DNA of 64,000 nt from Bombyx mori (GCF_030269925.1 NC_085128.1:808501-872500), one strand, 5' to 3'. Positions 10,140 through 21,370 are shown, numbered from the stretch's first letter. The notes: a model not told the origin generated them from the sequence alone. Program-made: numbers and translations.

Positions 10140-11198
10140 AAATTTAAGTAGCCGAATATATTATGAGGGCAAACGTAAAAAATTCACGAAAGACACTATG
10201 AAATGAGACTCCAAAAACGGGACAGCACAAAGAGATCGTCAAACAAAGAGATGTAAAGATTGGCTCGCTATAGAAAAATTTATGAAAGAAATAGGGGAGG
10301 CCTATGTAATATATTATGTCAAACGATACCTGACAAACAAACTGGTTGAAAAAAATTTATAATAAATACTAACTTACTATTTTACTTCAATTCATACTTC
10401 GTTCATTATTAAACTACCTAATTTCCGATACTAATAGCTATTGAAAAAAATCTTCACCTATCTGAATCTGTTTAGGTTCTTTATTGTCTTTAAAGAATAT
10501 AACTTTTGCGGTTGCACGTCACTATAATTAGATTAAAAATTAACAGTAGCTTAAGCTTAATCAGCCTTTCTAATTTGTATTTATGTCAGCTTAGTTGTCC
10601 TTGTGTGGTTACATCAAACACATTTTACCTAACAACACCTTGTTATCACAGCTTCGCAAGGCGCATGGGAAATGATTAATTGCTATGACACTAAATGTGA
10701 AACTCACCATAGCTCATTTTGTAAGATATTCTATTGTTTGGCACAAGTAAAGGATATCTACTAGAAAAATATTAAAAAGTCCTTCTCCTGCGTGTCTGTT
10801 CGATATTGTGTAGCAATAAACTGTGCCTCTAGTAATTTTACATTAAAGCCACAGATCACTACGCGCCATACAATAGAAGTTACGATGAAACCACATAGAT
10901 GGATTTAAAACAAATCAGCTCCTTACCCAAAGCAACTAATTTAGACCAGTATGCGTAAAGGTCTCATTGCACTTAGTTAGTAGCAATATTTTATTTCAAT
11001 GTAACATCTTTTTTTTGTGTTTCATCGTTATTAAATCTGCCTAAATTATCTGGGTGAGTATTTTTATTAACTTTACATAGTCGGCCTATTATTTATGCCT
11101 GAGCCCACTGCTTAGAATTCACGAAATATGGTAATTTATTAGAACTTGCTTGAATGCCTTAACCTAAAAAAAACTTTCAATACACAGATATTACAAAA
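10140..11198. other. Intron of the channel gene; no gene seen
   Basis: AT-rich sequence with no recognised exon, repeat or RNA. Confidence 0.4.
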
Positions 11199-11760
11199 AA
11201 AGCCTAAAAAATAAATAATAGTTTAAAAAAACTAACAAAATACGCTTTTATAGAAAATCAAACTAAAAAATAGAAAATAAATCTATATAAATTGGAAATT
11301 AAAAATAGTGTAAGAAAAAATGATTTTATTGTAAAAAAAGCGTGGGGTGCATGGTATCAGTAGTTATAAATATTTTATGAACTGATATGAACAGAAGGGT
11401 TATTTTGATAATATCCTGAAAAGCACCCCACGCTTTTTTTACAATAAAATATTTTTTTCTTCCTTTCTTACTTTTAATTCAAATTTATTAAGATTTATTT
11501 TCTATTTTTTAGCTGGATTTTCTATAAAAGCGCATTTTATTAGTTTTTTAAACTATTATTTATTTTTCATTTTTAGTTGAATTTCAATTTTTTCTATTTT
11601 TTTTTAAATATTAAATTGTCATCGTTCCTTAATAAGTACACCAAATTTCGAGTTGATCCGACGTTTTGAAGGGGTCAAAATCATGTTCAAAGATTCCGTT
11701 ACATACTAACATACATACGTCTGAGTCTAATAAAAGCGTATTAAAAAGAACCACAATTTG
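11199..11760. repeat. Long hairpin-forming inverted repeat
   Basis: The arm at 11205-11351 is inverted at about 11424-11585. Each arm contains ataaataatagttta, a cgcttttatagaaaatc block, a ttattgtaaaaaaagcgtgg block, and gggtgc next to a loop of about 75 bp. The outer part at 11600-11760 (gattccgttacatactaaca, acgtctga) recurs at 3520-3560. The structure looks like a non-autonomous transposable element whose left arm is truncated. Confidence 0.7.
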
Positions 11761-12219
11761 CCCTTATTTTAAGTGTGTATCTCTATATCTTAAAACTCAA
11801 GGAAAATTTCATGTTGAGCTACAAAATAGTCTGTCCATCCCTACTCGATTACTGACACCTCAACCGTGAAGTTGGAATGGAGGATAATGAAACCCACTAT
11901 GATATTTCTACGAAACATCTTGCAAAACCGGAACACTTCACCTGAATAAGCAATGGTACAACTTATTTAGTTATATTGGCGATCCTTTACATTTACCAAA
12001 ATGTGGGCGTTAAATGTAATCGATATTATTAAAATACGAAAAGGGAACCGTTTAAGAGTTTGCATCCTCGTTTGATAAAGGACGTATCCTGTGCCCTTAA
12101 AGGCATCATGTAGTTCAAAATATCTGTAAGGGGTGTCAGCAAAATGATTATGATTATGCCCGAAGAATAGACTGCATCATCCTCTAAGTATTCTACATTC
12201 ACTGACAGCATGGCGTACC

Positions 12220-12350
12220 GTTAGACTGCATGGGTTGCCTATTTCTGCCGCGAAGCTATCACGCTTTTGAATATCAGACTGTTCTCATATACGTTATCAC
12301 GAAGTTATCACGTTTTTGCCTTTGGTAGGATAACCACTTAATAGAAGATG
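12220..12350 (+). repeat. Degenerate Bm1-type SINE
   Basis: tgcctatttctgccgcgaag is followed by weak matches to the rest of the SINE (accacttaatagaag and gggct). Confidence 0.45.
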
Positions 12351-12428
12351 GGCTATGAATTCGTTTGCCTAACAAATTTCCAATAAAATATTTGAAATTG
12401 TACCTTAATTAATAACAGGAAAAAATAC

Positions 12429-12559
12429 CTGAAGTATGGAATGTCAAATTGACAACAATATCCCACGATAGTGAATACAGATCTGAACATTGTCGAGCAG
12501 TTGTGAAGCTTTGATCTCCAGGTGCAGTCATTAATCAATTCTTCACAAGGCTTCCTGAG
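12429..12559 (-). CDS. DEG/ENaC (pickpocket-type) channel, fourth recognised exon
   Basis: This 131-nt exon starts after tgtgtacag (phase 0) and ends before gtatttttt with two bases of a split arginine codon. The 43 codons carry the most diagnostic motif of the gene: PCEELINDCTW, then NCSTMF, then GYCCQFDIPYF. Insect DEG/ENaC proteins have C-x(4-6)-C-x-W, N-C and G-x-CC-F in this order in the extracellular domain, where the cysteines form conserved disulphides. The two-base overhang is completed by exactly one base at the start of the next exon (9178), which supports the gene model. Confidence 0.88.
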
Positions 12560-12913
12560 CTGTACACAAATATTTTAGAGGTTCATCGATCCAGTTTATG
12601 CTACTAATTGGCTGTGAGCTCATTTCAGTTTCGGACGAAATACTTTAATATTATTATGTTAACAACTATTTTTAACTAGCGACAGTGGCAACGGCAGTGG
12701 GTATGTTTCTTTGTGGAATTTTGGGGTTCATGTAGAGAGTAGATGCTTAGTAGCAATTTTGAAAGGCTGAGCTTGCTCTGGACCAAATGGACTGCCCTTT
12801 CAAAAATTGCCACCTCTTTTGTAGCAGCATCTAAGAACTTGTATTTGATTTGTTTATGATTCATTTAGTGAATTTAACTCTATCTACACCATGTATTAGA
12901 CAAATCAACATAC

Positions 12914-13105
12914 CTGAGCAAGCATTATCTCCCAAGAGTATCCAAGGTCATCAAGCAGCGAATGTATCTTCCTTACAAATGGTTCAGGGCTGTAATCTTT
13001 CAGTTTTACTTTTGAAAAACTACCGTAAAACTCCTCGACTTCAGTCTCATTGTAACCTCGCAGGATCCTTGAAGATATACGAGTAAGTGGGCTTTTTAGC
13101 AATGA
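12914..13105 (-). CDS. DEG/ENaC (pickpocket-type) channel, third recognised exon
   Basis: The exon ends at CAG before gtatgttg in phase 0, directly compatible with the next exon. Its 64 codons include YNETEVEEFYGSF and LDDLGYSWEIMLAQ. The LGYSWEIML element just ahead of the PCEEL-C motif is placed as in pickpocket proteins, where a short helix precedes the first conserved cysteine. The start is less certain than the end: ttgattag before 13105 gives phase 0, matching the end of exon two. The sequence in front of that acceptor is poor in pyrimidines, and ttcaag at about 13071 is an alternative. Confidence 0.65.
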
Positions 13106-13479
13106 CTAATCAATTACCTGAAGCTGTTCTTAGTTTTTGCGACTGGGAGTATCCAGTGGTTCTAGTTACATTATATTTTACTGGTATATCAACACGGACA
13201 CTTTTAAGTGTAGGCGCGTCACACCCGTTGTCTAGCAACCATAGGATCCAGTAACCACCATGTCATTATATACGGTGAGCAGAAAGCTCATCTGACCACT
13301 TTTACCTTCAAAAACTATTATTAGATTGACTAGTTGCCTTTAATCGTAATACCCAACCCTACATTAACTTATAGCAGCATTTACTCAACAGCCGGTTTGA
13401 CGAAAGCTCGACTGCCCATCTGCATCGATAAAATAAATTTTCATTCACATTACTTTCCGAAACTGAAAACGTCACCTGA

Positions 13480-13700
13480 AAAGGAAACCGCCTGACTATG
13501 CCGGAAATTTGGCGCTACTGCTCGACCTCCTCGGTCGGAGACCTAGAGGTAGACCCAAGACAAGGTGGAGGGACGTAGTGCTGAAGGACAAGAGAGAATG
13601 CAATGTTGCTGACGAGGATGTCGAAGACAGAGCGAAGTGGAGGAGTAAAGTCAGGAAAGCTGACCCCACCACCATGTGGGATAAATAGCTGGGAAGAGAG
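13480..13700 (+). pseudogene. 3' end of a LINE ORF, truncated copy
   Basis: The plus strand reads KRRPPDYAG, then RPRGRPKTRWRDVV and EDRAKWR, then a stop. This basic C-terminus is common to RTE-like retroelements. A second copy lies at 20040-20640. The LINE is in an intron of the channel gene, in the opposite orientation. Confidence 0.6.
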
Positions 13701-13751
13701 TGAGAATTACTTTCCGAAACTATTTATTGACTAAAACGATGCCAGGAATAC

Positions 13752-13862
13752 GTACAACAAATTAGTTATGTTGTTTGTTGCAGGACCGTACACGATCTGT
13801 GTGTCGCATATAGTTAATGCTGGAAATGGAATATTCGATGTCGAATAGTGAGTTGTTTCCAC
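13752..13862 (-). CDS. DEG/ENaC (pickpocket-type) channel, second recognised exon
   Basis: This 111-nt exon lies between a strong acceptor (tttcttgtttcag) and the donor gtattcctgg, with phase 0 at both ends. The 37 codons include STSNIPFPALTICDTQIVYG. The block IPFP-A-T-C immediately after the first membrane span is a signature of the DEG/ENaC family. The donor is plausible rather than strong, so the last few codons may be wrong. Confidence 0.85.
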
Positions 13863-14549
13863 CTGAAACAAGAAATTTGATTTATTCAATTAAAGCTCGG
13901 GCTAAAGTAATTAGACGAATAATCGTAACTAAAGATGCTATGAGCCATGAACCGAAATAAGCACCAGCTATCTTCTCGAAAACCTCCTGTTAAGCTTGAA
14001 ATTAATAATTAGGTAATTCTCTCGTTCTCGTTAAACATAACAACAGTATTCCAGATTCTATGTAGAGGAGGAAAGATAAAGGCATATGGAAATTGCTAGC
14101 TAGTTTGCGATTCGCTGAATTTACTTTACATTTTTTTCCTTCTCCTGGAATTTAATTTCCGAGCTCAATCTTCAACATTCCTAATACCTATTTCTTATCT
14201 TTAATAGACAAAAGTGAATCATGCACATACAACCTACAACCTATTCCTGATTAGTAGAGCTTTCCGGTTATATTGCTGAGCTTATAAGAGCTGTCTAATG
14301 TACTGATCATAGGCTTCGATCTTTGGTCCCAAGGTGGGTTATGGAAAACACAATTTGGAATTTCTATGGCTCTGTAATGTCTATGGTTGTAGTATCTAAC
14401 CTATCAACATTAGCAGAATAACATAGTGTCCCGATAGAGAATATTAAAGAAGAGACCGTGAGCATTTTTGCATAAAATTCACTATGTCTTTTTGTTATGT
14501 TTTTTGCGGTATGTTTATGAATTAATAACTGTATTTTTAACATGCTGGT
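13863..14549. other. Intron of the channel gene; nothing else seen
   Basis: AT-rich, with no recognised repeat or ORF. Confidence 0.4.
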
Positions 14550-14631
14550 ACGACGAACACATAATTCTACCTGTCTTGGTGAAACTGGAAAGGCCTCCGG
14601 GCCACCAGTAATCGTTCAATCATAAAAAAAA
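14550..14631 (+). repeat. Jockey (BMC1/L1Bm-like) solo tail
   Basis: acctgtcttggtgaaactgg, then ggcctccgggccaccagtaa, then ttcaatcataaaaaaaa equals the last 80 bp of the LINE at 23217-24942. Confidence 0.7.
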
Positions 14632-14707
14632 AAACATAATTCTAACGTCTTGTTAACCATTCACGATCCTTAATATTATGTCATTTTTAAAATAAGACCA
14701 TTAGTTC

Positions 14708-14823
14708 TTTTTTTTTATTACCTTTGTAGGCAGACGAGCATATGGCCCACTTGATGGTGAGTGGTTACCGTCGCCCATGGACTTCAGCAATGCCAAGGGC
14801 AGAGCCAAGCCGCTGCCTACCGA
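14708..14823 (-). repeat. CR1/Jockey-group LINE solo tail
   Basis: ttattacctttgtaggcaga, then gcccacttgatggtgagtgg, then gagccaagccgctgcctacc, the same as the 3' end of 7858-8515. Confidence 0.75.
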
Positions 14824-15404
14824 AGTTCAATATAGGAAAACAATCGTATGATTACTAAAATTGTCACCGACTTTTCGTATTCCAAGCGTTACATCGGATA
14901 AACATTTTATCCTGTCTAACTTGAATTCCTTTGAAAAATAACCTGAAATCCGAGAAATTGCGTAGATCAAAGGATTTGAGTATTCGATCCGGCTTTAAGA
15001 TTACGATTGCTGCAGAGTTCAACAGCAATTGAATATTTTTTTCTTATCATTTATGATGTCATGCTCCAGCAAGTTTTCTGTCAAATGAAGTATTTGAAAT
15101 TAAGAGACTTTTTCAATTTTAATGCTCTGTACGTAGGATTTTTGCGAGACGTCGATGTGATTAAAATACTTTCACTGTTCAATCTTTGACTATTTTTGAA
15201 TTGATTTAACATTTTCTAAGCTTGTGAAGAATTTACTTTTTTTTATTGCATAGGCGGGTAACAGAGTATACATTCCATCTATTGCTTAGTAATTACAAGA
15301 CAAGATGTCAAGATCAAAAGACATGATGTCGGATTTGTAATTGTTTCGCCGTCTGTGTTCCACCCTCTAACTGGAAAACGTGAGTATTGAATGCATGCTT
15401 TTTT
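14824..15404. other. Intron of the channel gene; no gene seen
   Basis: AT-rich. A short open frame at 15007-15189 has no recognisable features and looks incidental. Confidence 0.4.
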
Positions 15405-15828
15405 TTATTGTTTAGATGGGTGGACGAGCTTACGGCCCACCTGGTGTTTAGTGGTTACTGGAGTCCATAGACATCTACAACGTAAATGCGCCACCCACCT
15501 TGAGATATAAGTTCTAAGTTCTCAGTATAGTTACAACGGCTACCCCACCCTTCAAACCGAAACGCATCACTGCTTTACGATAGAAATATGCAGAATTGTG
15601 GTACCTACCCGTGCGGACTCACAAGAGATCCTACCACCAGTAATTATAATTTTGCGGGTTTCATTTTTGTTACACGATGTTATTCCTTCACCGTTGAAGT
15701 CAATCGTGGACATTTGTTAAGTACGTATTTCATTAGAGAAATTGGTACTCGCCTGCGGAATTTGAACACCGTTGCATCGCTAGATACGAATGCACCGGAC
15801 GTATTATCCTTTAGGCCACGACGACTTG
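15405..15828 (-). repeat. Bm1-type SINE, essentially full length
   Basis: On the minus strand it starts with aagtcgtcgtggcctaaagg, an A-box-like tRNA head, and has a decayed B box (gtgttcaaattccgc). The ttcacgattgacttc segment and the complete core follow, ending in the A-rich tail next to 15405. At about 424 bp it is the best copy for defining the family here. Confidence 0.85.
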
Positions 15829-16104
15829 TAAAACTTACTAAAACACTTAGAACTCATAAAAAAAATTGTTAATTTAAAAAATCTAATCAGAAGTCATGAC
15901 ATTAAAATTAAGTCGATAATACTCGTAGTGAATAAAAATCGTAGCACTCTCTACAATTGTTACGGTCTACGAAATTTCGTAGCCATTCGTAGCTGTTTCG
16001 TATTCAATAAAATTCAATTGATCCTAGGTACATTAAAAAAGTAAATTTAATATTTTGGTATAAAGATAGCTTCGTGAAACTATTTAAATAAAATAGTGGT
16101 TTTT

Positions 16105-16214
16105 TTTTATTGCCCTTTTAGGCAGACGAGCATACGGCCCACCTGATGGTGAGTGGTTACCGTCGCCCATGGACTTCAGCAATGCCAGAGGCAGAGCCAA
16201 GCCGCTGCCTAGAA
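16105..16214 (-). repeat. CR1/Jockey-group LINE solo tail
   Basis: It is nearly identical to 14708-14823, running from a T run at 16100 to gccgctgcct. It lies in the first recognised intron region of the channel gene. Confidence 0.75.
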
Positions 16215-16697
16215 CGATGCATAGTGAACTCCTAATCTAATTCCCAAAAGAAATCCCAAAAGCTAGTTTCGTGGTCCGATAGCGTTTAATTTACCTGATG
16301 CGGTAAAAACAAAATGGGCCTGCAATGGGCTTTTACTAGATCACACTTAACTATTGTTAAGTTGAGTTGCGAATTATATTCAGTCTACTAACCGAGAGCA
16401 TCACCTTGAATGCAGTACCGTATAAGAAACTCATACGTATACATATACATATACTGATACTGTGTGACCCACCTTTTTAGCGTGATCTTACCGCTTTAGC
16501 CCCTCTAAGAATAACTGGGATGTTATTAATCTAAACATGCAATTAAGAAAGTTGAGCCAGAAAAAGAAACGAGAATAAGACTATGCCTGAATGATCACAG
16601 AATATTTTTATAGATATAAATTCGATAATGTTCCATAAACCACGAACACATTTAATTTTAAACTATATTTGAACTTGTATTACGCAACGTGACTCAC

Positions 16698-16913
16698 CAC
16701 AGTTAGCGTAGGATCCATAGCGAATTTTTCCCATATCATATGACTGAGGAAACAGCATAATACCAAATTGGATACAATGATTATTCCCCAAATAGCCACA
16801 ACCAAGCGACTCTTGCTACTGTACAAGTAATACATGCCATGCAGAGTTGAATGTTGGCAGAAGGAAGCTACCTTTCTTATTACTGTTGTTTTTAAGGCTT
16901 TGTTTATTTTCAT
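16698..16913 (-). CDS. DEG/ENaC (pickpocket-type) channel, first coding exon (start codon and TM1)
   Basis: The ATG at 16913 is preceded by an in-frame TAG four codons upstream, which fixes it as the start within this exon. The exon encodes 72 codons and ends before the strong donor gtgagtcacg. It carries the family's N-terminal signature, ASFCQHSTLHGMYYL, followed by a hydrophobic span (VVAIWGIIIVSNLVLCCFL) that is the first transmembrane helix, then a W and the region leading into the extracellular domain. The N-terminus is cytoplasmic in this family. The next exon joins in phase 0 at 13862. The gene reads opposite to most LINEs in its introns. Confidence 0.88.
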
Positions 16914-17090
16914 TGTCTTAGACTATGTAGGTAGCTGAAATTTAAGAAGTAATTAAATACAGAAATTCAGAACCTCGTCGTCACAGTCATCAAGTGGCCT
17001 AAATATTTTCTTTGAAGTCATAATTTAAATACGCAACTTTTACATTTGAAATCGGGAAATCTAGATGTGGCGTTAATTCGCGAACCTTTC

Positions 17091-18371
17091 ATCATCATCA
17101 TCATTTCAGCCTATCGCCGTCCACTGCTGAACATAGGCCTCTCCAATAGATTTCCAGTGCGACCGGTCCATTGCCACCTGCATCCAACGAGACCCAGCAC
17201 TTTTTACTAGGTCGTCGGTCCATCTAGTAGGTGGCCGTCCCACACTGCGCTTGCCAGTACGTGGTCGCCACTCCAGGATCTTTCTGCCCCATCGACCGTC
17301 CTCTCTTCGTGCTATGTGGCCGGCCCATTGCCACTTCAGTTCACTAATTCTACGGGCTATGTCAGCAACCTTCGTTCTTCTACGGATCTCCTCATTTCGG
17401 ATTCGATCACGTAGAGAAATGCCGAGCATAGCCCTCTCCATAGCTCGCTGCGCGACTTTGAGCCTTCTAAAAAGATCCCTAGTGAAGCACCACGTCTCCG
17501 AGCCGTAAGTCATCACTGGTAACACACATTGGTTGTACACCTTTGTCTTAAGGCACTGAGGTATTTTGGACGAGAAGACGTTGTGCAGTTTACCGAACGC
17601 TGCCCAGCCGAGTTGGATCCGTCTACTGACCTCTCTCTCAAAGTTGGACCTACCTAATCGGACTGCCTGTCCTAGGTATATATATTCGTCAACAACTTCA
17701 AGAGTAGAGCTCCCAACAGTAACTATGGTGGGTGCAACATGGACATTGTACATGATTTTTGTTTTGTCCATGTTCATTTTAAGACCCACTTGTTGAGAAA
17801 CCCTACTGAGGTCACCGAGCATACGCCCTAAATCTTCCAGCGACTCTGCCACTACCACGATGTCATCGGCAAACCGAAGATGAGTGATGTATTCGCCGTT
17901 AATATTGATGCCAAGTCCTTGCCATTCCAGAAGCTTGAAGGAATCCTCCAGAGCAGTGATAAACAGTTTCGGAGATATCACATCTCCCTGTCTCACTCCT
18001 CTCTTTACAGGGATTTCCTTCGTGCAATGCTCCTGTACTCGGACTGACATGGTGGCGTTATTATACAAACACTTCAATACTTCGATGTACCGGTGGTCAA
18101 TACGGCACCGCTGGAGAGATCTAAGGACCGCCCATGTTTCGACGGAATCAAAGGCTTTCTCATAGTCCACAAACGCTAAGCATAATGGCCGATTGTACTC
18201 TTCGGTCTTCTGTACAATCTGCCGCAGCGTATGTATGTGGTCTATGGTACTGTAGCCTTTTCGGAAACCGGCTTGTTCGGTAGGCTGGAAGTCATCAACG
18301 CGAACCTTTACGATTGGAAAATTATTTAAGCTAGCAGGGGATTTACTAGCTCCTTGGTCACAAGGAGACAA
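17091..18371 (-). pseudogene. RTE-clade LINE, 5'-truncated, RT domain intact
   Basis: One uninterrupted minus-strand frame of about 400 codons covers most of the reverse transcriptase and the C-terminus. EQAGFRKGYSTIDHIHTLRQ is followed by FVDYEKAFDSVET, GVRQGDVISPKLF and LRFADDIVVVAE with the catalytic ADD. YGSETWC, KWQWAGHIARREDGRWG and the RRPPTRW-type basic end close the frame. The tail next to 17091 is a (TGA)n repeat, as RTE elements have. The fingers upstream of EQAGF and the endonuclease are missing, so it cannot move on its own. It is a sister copy of the element at 53041-56290 but clearly diverged. It lies just upstream of the channel gene start. Confidence 0.85.
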
Positions 18372-18589
18372 TTATGTCCCAAATAATAATTAGTAGCAAA
18401 TACTATTATAAAAAAGTTTTTATCTGTGAGGAGAAAAAAGAAGAGTATTTAATTTAACCCCTTTTTTTATTTGACCATGTTTTTTTATACGCGTACGTAT
18501 TAATTAAAGAACAGTAATCCCGATAAAAACCGGTGCAAAAAATTATAGTATGCTTTTTTTTAGGAATTTATTATTGTTTGGAGACTTGT

Positions 18590-18690
18590 GGAAAGTACTT
18601 AGCGGTAGGTAGGAGCTTGCCTGCGCCTCTGGCGTCACTCGCATCCATGATCAACAGTAACCACTCACTATGAGGTAGGCCATAATAATA
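18590..18690 (+). repeat. Degenerate CR1/Jockey-group LINE tail
   Basis: gcggtaggtaggagcttgcc, then gcctctggcgt, then cagtaaccactcactat retains the order of the tail in sense orientation. Confidence 0.5.
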
Positions 18691-18715
18691 TGTCCCATTT
18701 AATTTTTATTCACAA

Positions 18716-18936
18716 CTAGCGACCCGCCCTCGCTTCGCTTCGGAAACTGTAATTTATTACTGATTTCTCCACTATTTAATGGATGTTATTATACATATAA
18801 ACCTTCCTCTTCAATCACTATCACTATTAAAAAAACAGCATCAAAATCCGTTGCGTAGTTTTAAAGATTTAAGCATATATAGGGACAGACAGATATAGGG
18901 ACAGAGAAAGCGACTTTGTTTTATACTATGTAGTGA
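18716..18936 (-). mobile_element. Short non-autonomous Helitron
   Basis: On the minus strand the 221-bp element begins TCACTACATAGTATAAAACA and ends with a GC-rich arm (gaagcgaagcgagggcgggt) and CTAG. It is flanked by A on the 5' side and T on the 3' side, the usual Helitron target. No ORF is present. Confidence 0.75.
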
Positions 18937-19321
18937 TAGTCATCGCAGGCAGAAGAGCATAATATGTACTTAAAACGTTAAAAAAACGATTCATTATTAC
19001 CATTATATTAAATTATATTTTTTCGGTGAGTAAGAATTCAAATGAAATCCCGCAGGCTTCGAACGCCAACTCTAGTCACCGAGAGGTCCAATCCTAACGC
19101 GAAGTCTATTGATACAAATGAATTTGAACAATAACTTATTGATGAATTTTATTGAAGAATTATATTTATTGAAAGATATCATCAATCAAAAGTTTTTCAA
19201 TTAAAAACTTTTGTTGAGTCTGTAATTATACGAATTGTATTTATTTCACAAAGAAATAAAATAAAATTATGTATATACTAAATTTGTAAATTTTTAAACT
19301 TTTTTCCTTACCTATTTTAGT

Positions 19322-19510
19322 AACCTCGAGGGGTTATACTAGATTCACAGAACGAGTAGGTGAGCTCACGGGGATCTAGCCAGAGGATGTTGCAACTCTA
19401 GCCCAAGCAAGAGCAGTGCTTCGCGGAATCTACCACCAAATTGGAAACCCGACCCGCTGGGAAGACCCAGTGAGAAACTCCCACTGAGTTTTTCTGTGGG
19501 TTTTCAGACT
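19322..19510 (+). repeat. Jockey-derived repeat (family with gctcacgggg..cgagaaactc core)
   Basis: It follows the order ctcgaggggttat, gtaggtgagctcacgggg, gcagtgcttcgcggaatcta, gagaaactcccactgag. The same family occurs at 22325, 26640, 29665, 40141 and 62510. Confidence 0.6.
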
Positions 19511-19620
19511 ACAAAACCTAATAAGTGTGTAATTTCCACAATGATTCGCAGTTTATTATATTATAATACAATAGACAAAATGATTTCAGGTAATAACGCG
19601 CTGTAGCTTAATTAAGACGC

Positions 19621-19788
19621 CTACGTTTTAAGACTTTGGTAAACACCAGGTGTAGTTGTGCGACCATGCCATGGTTCAGTGTTGGTTTCTATTTCAAATT
19701 CCGTATGATCACGACGAGAGAAATACGGCGAGAAGTCAGAGTAAAAATTATCCGATCCTATAGCTACGTCACAACGATGATGACCGCC
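19621..19788 (-). CDS. Terminal exon of an unknown host gene
   Basis: The exon follows a textbook acceptor (gtttcgttattttcag) and encodes 55 codons plus TAG, with the frame set from GGC at 19788. Segments are GGHHRCDVAIGSDNFYSDF, then YFSRRDHTEFEIETNTEPWH and TTPGVYQSLKT. An AATAAA signal lies about 65 nt past the stop (plus-strand tttatt at 19552-19557). The composition is codon-like and unlike the surrounding repeats. No family was recognised. It precedes the channel gene on the same strand but cannot be part of it, because the channel's start lies further downstream. Upstream exons were not found in the LINE-filled DNA to the right. Confidence 0.55.
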   Translation of the reverse strand, partial: GGHHRCDVAIGSDNFYSDFSPYFSRRDHTEFEIETNTEPWHGRTTTPGVYQSLKT

Positions 19789-20039
19789 CTGAAAATAACG
19801 AAACAATTATGAATAAAGAATACATTATTTCCACGAAGAAGGTTCACGATTGTGCCACAATATCACGTATTACTAATCAAATTTTATCATAAATCTGTTA
19901 AGACTACCGTTTGAATGTGCTAGTCAACACAATCTTATTACTTTTCTAGTGTAACAGATGTACGGCGTAACCAGGCTCTATAAAACCCTCAATGAGTACG
20001 TGCGTGGAAGCCTCAGTGTATCTGCCACTGCAACCAAAT

Positions 20040-20640
20040 GCAGAAGAGTAGGCTGAGATGGTATGGTCATGTAAAAAGGAGGCCGCCTGACTACATCGGA
20101 AATTGGGCACTGTTAGGGAACCGACTAAAAATCCCTTTTCCTGATCCATGCCATCTCTCGGCTTTGTGATGATTCATAACGCGAAAAAGACGAACTGAGT
20201 CGACGCTTAGCACCGCGCGCGCTACCTTAAAAAAACTATTTAATTCAAAAATACTGTTTTCGCAATAACTTTGCTATTCAAACTTGTGCGTTGTGTCCGT
20301 GTGTCTTTAAATTCCAGCAATCCAGAACAGTGCCCCAGGGACAGAAGACCACAATATGAAGATAAGACGCATTTTGTGATTACCTTCCCCGTCCTGTAGT
20401 CGGCTTAGTTTTCTGGTATTCAAATTACTTTCAGCAAACCTTGTTTATACTACAGGCACTACTGCTCGATCTCTCCAATCGGAGGCTTAGAGGAAGACCC
20501 AAGACAAAGTGAAAAGATGTAGTGTTAAAAGGCAAGGGGAAATGCAATATTACTGACGAAGATATCGAAAACGGAGCGAAGTGGAGGAGTAGAAGGAAAC
20601 CTGACCCCATCACCATGTGAGATAAGTAACTAAGAAGAGA
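20040..20640 (+). pseudogene. LINE 3' end, split by a 343-bp insertion
   Basis: The frame KRRPPDYIGNWA before 20106 and LLLDLSNRRLRGRPKTK-type codons after 20455 match the uninterrupted copy at 13480-13700. The hexamer ggcact occurs at 20106-20111 and 20455-20460, which marks it as the target-site duplication of the insert. Confidence 0.65.
20112..20454. mobile_element. Unidentified 343-bp insertion inside a LINE fragment
   Basis: The borders are defined by the interrupted LINE and the ggcact duplication. The insert has no ORF and no A-rich tail. Its ends (tgttaggg and tatactaca) do not form an obvious inverted repeat. It contains a short GC-rich patch, caccgcgcgcgctacc. Confidence 0.55.
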
Positions 20641-21122
20641 GAATGTAATTTGAACCCGTGTATCACTGTGAGGATCAACAATTGTGGTGTCTATGAACTT
20701 CAAAAATCGCTATACATACAATAAACGTATTGGAAGTGCTTCTTGCAAGTCCAAAAATGAAATCTGCGATTAAAGAGATAGTAAAATACTCGACGGTTTT
20801 ATTCTAAAATCTCTTATTCCTTTGGGTTTGTTTGTTCTAGTTTCCATGTAAACAACGACATGTTCGTACGTGTCGTCGCTGTAAAGGTTATTGCTTTTTG
20901 AATAACACTTTCATTACATCTGAGTCGAATTATGTACGTGTAAACATGAAGCCGAGTCTCGTGCTCGCTATATTAGCTCTCACACATCCCAACATTCTCT
21001 CTCCTATCGAAAATTTATAGTCCTATGATGGAAACCTCCATGTAGTGCTGGAGACGAATGCTTGCTATTTCATGGACCGAACTTCACACTAATATCTCTA
21101 TTCTTCAAATACTCGGCATAAA
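20641..21122. other. No gene seen
   Basis: Unremarkable AT-rich sequence. Confidence 0.4.
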
Positions 21123-21370
21123 TCAGTGCCTTTCGGCGCTCGTGCATGGGCGCATACTATCATTGGACATAACTCCCGGCGAGGAAATGACTCCATAGAG
21201 CGTCTTGTTGTTCAGGGCAAAGTGGAACGCACCAGACCGCGTGGAAGGTTTCCCATGCGCCATCGCAACCGACCAAGTCAAGTCGGCAGTTGGCAGGTAT
21301 TTGCATGAGTGTACCAGGCTCACCACAAACCGGGAGAAGTGACGATTGCTCGTAAAGCGCATAACATCTG
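21123..21370 (+). pseudogene. Degenerate LINE 3' end
   Basis: The plus strand reads WAHTIIGHNSRRGNDSIERL, then GKVERTRPRGRFPMRH. This resembles the last part of RTE-like LINE ORFs, with a later frameshift in the tgagtgtaccaggctcaccac tract. Confidence 0.5.
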
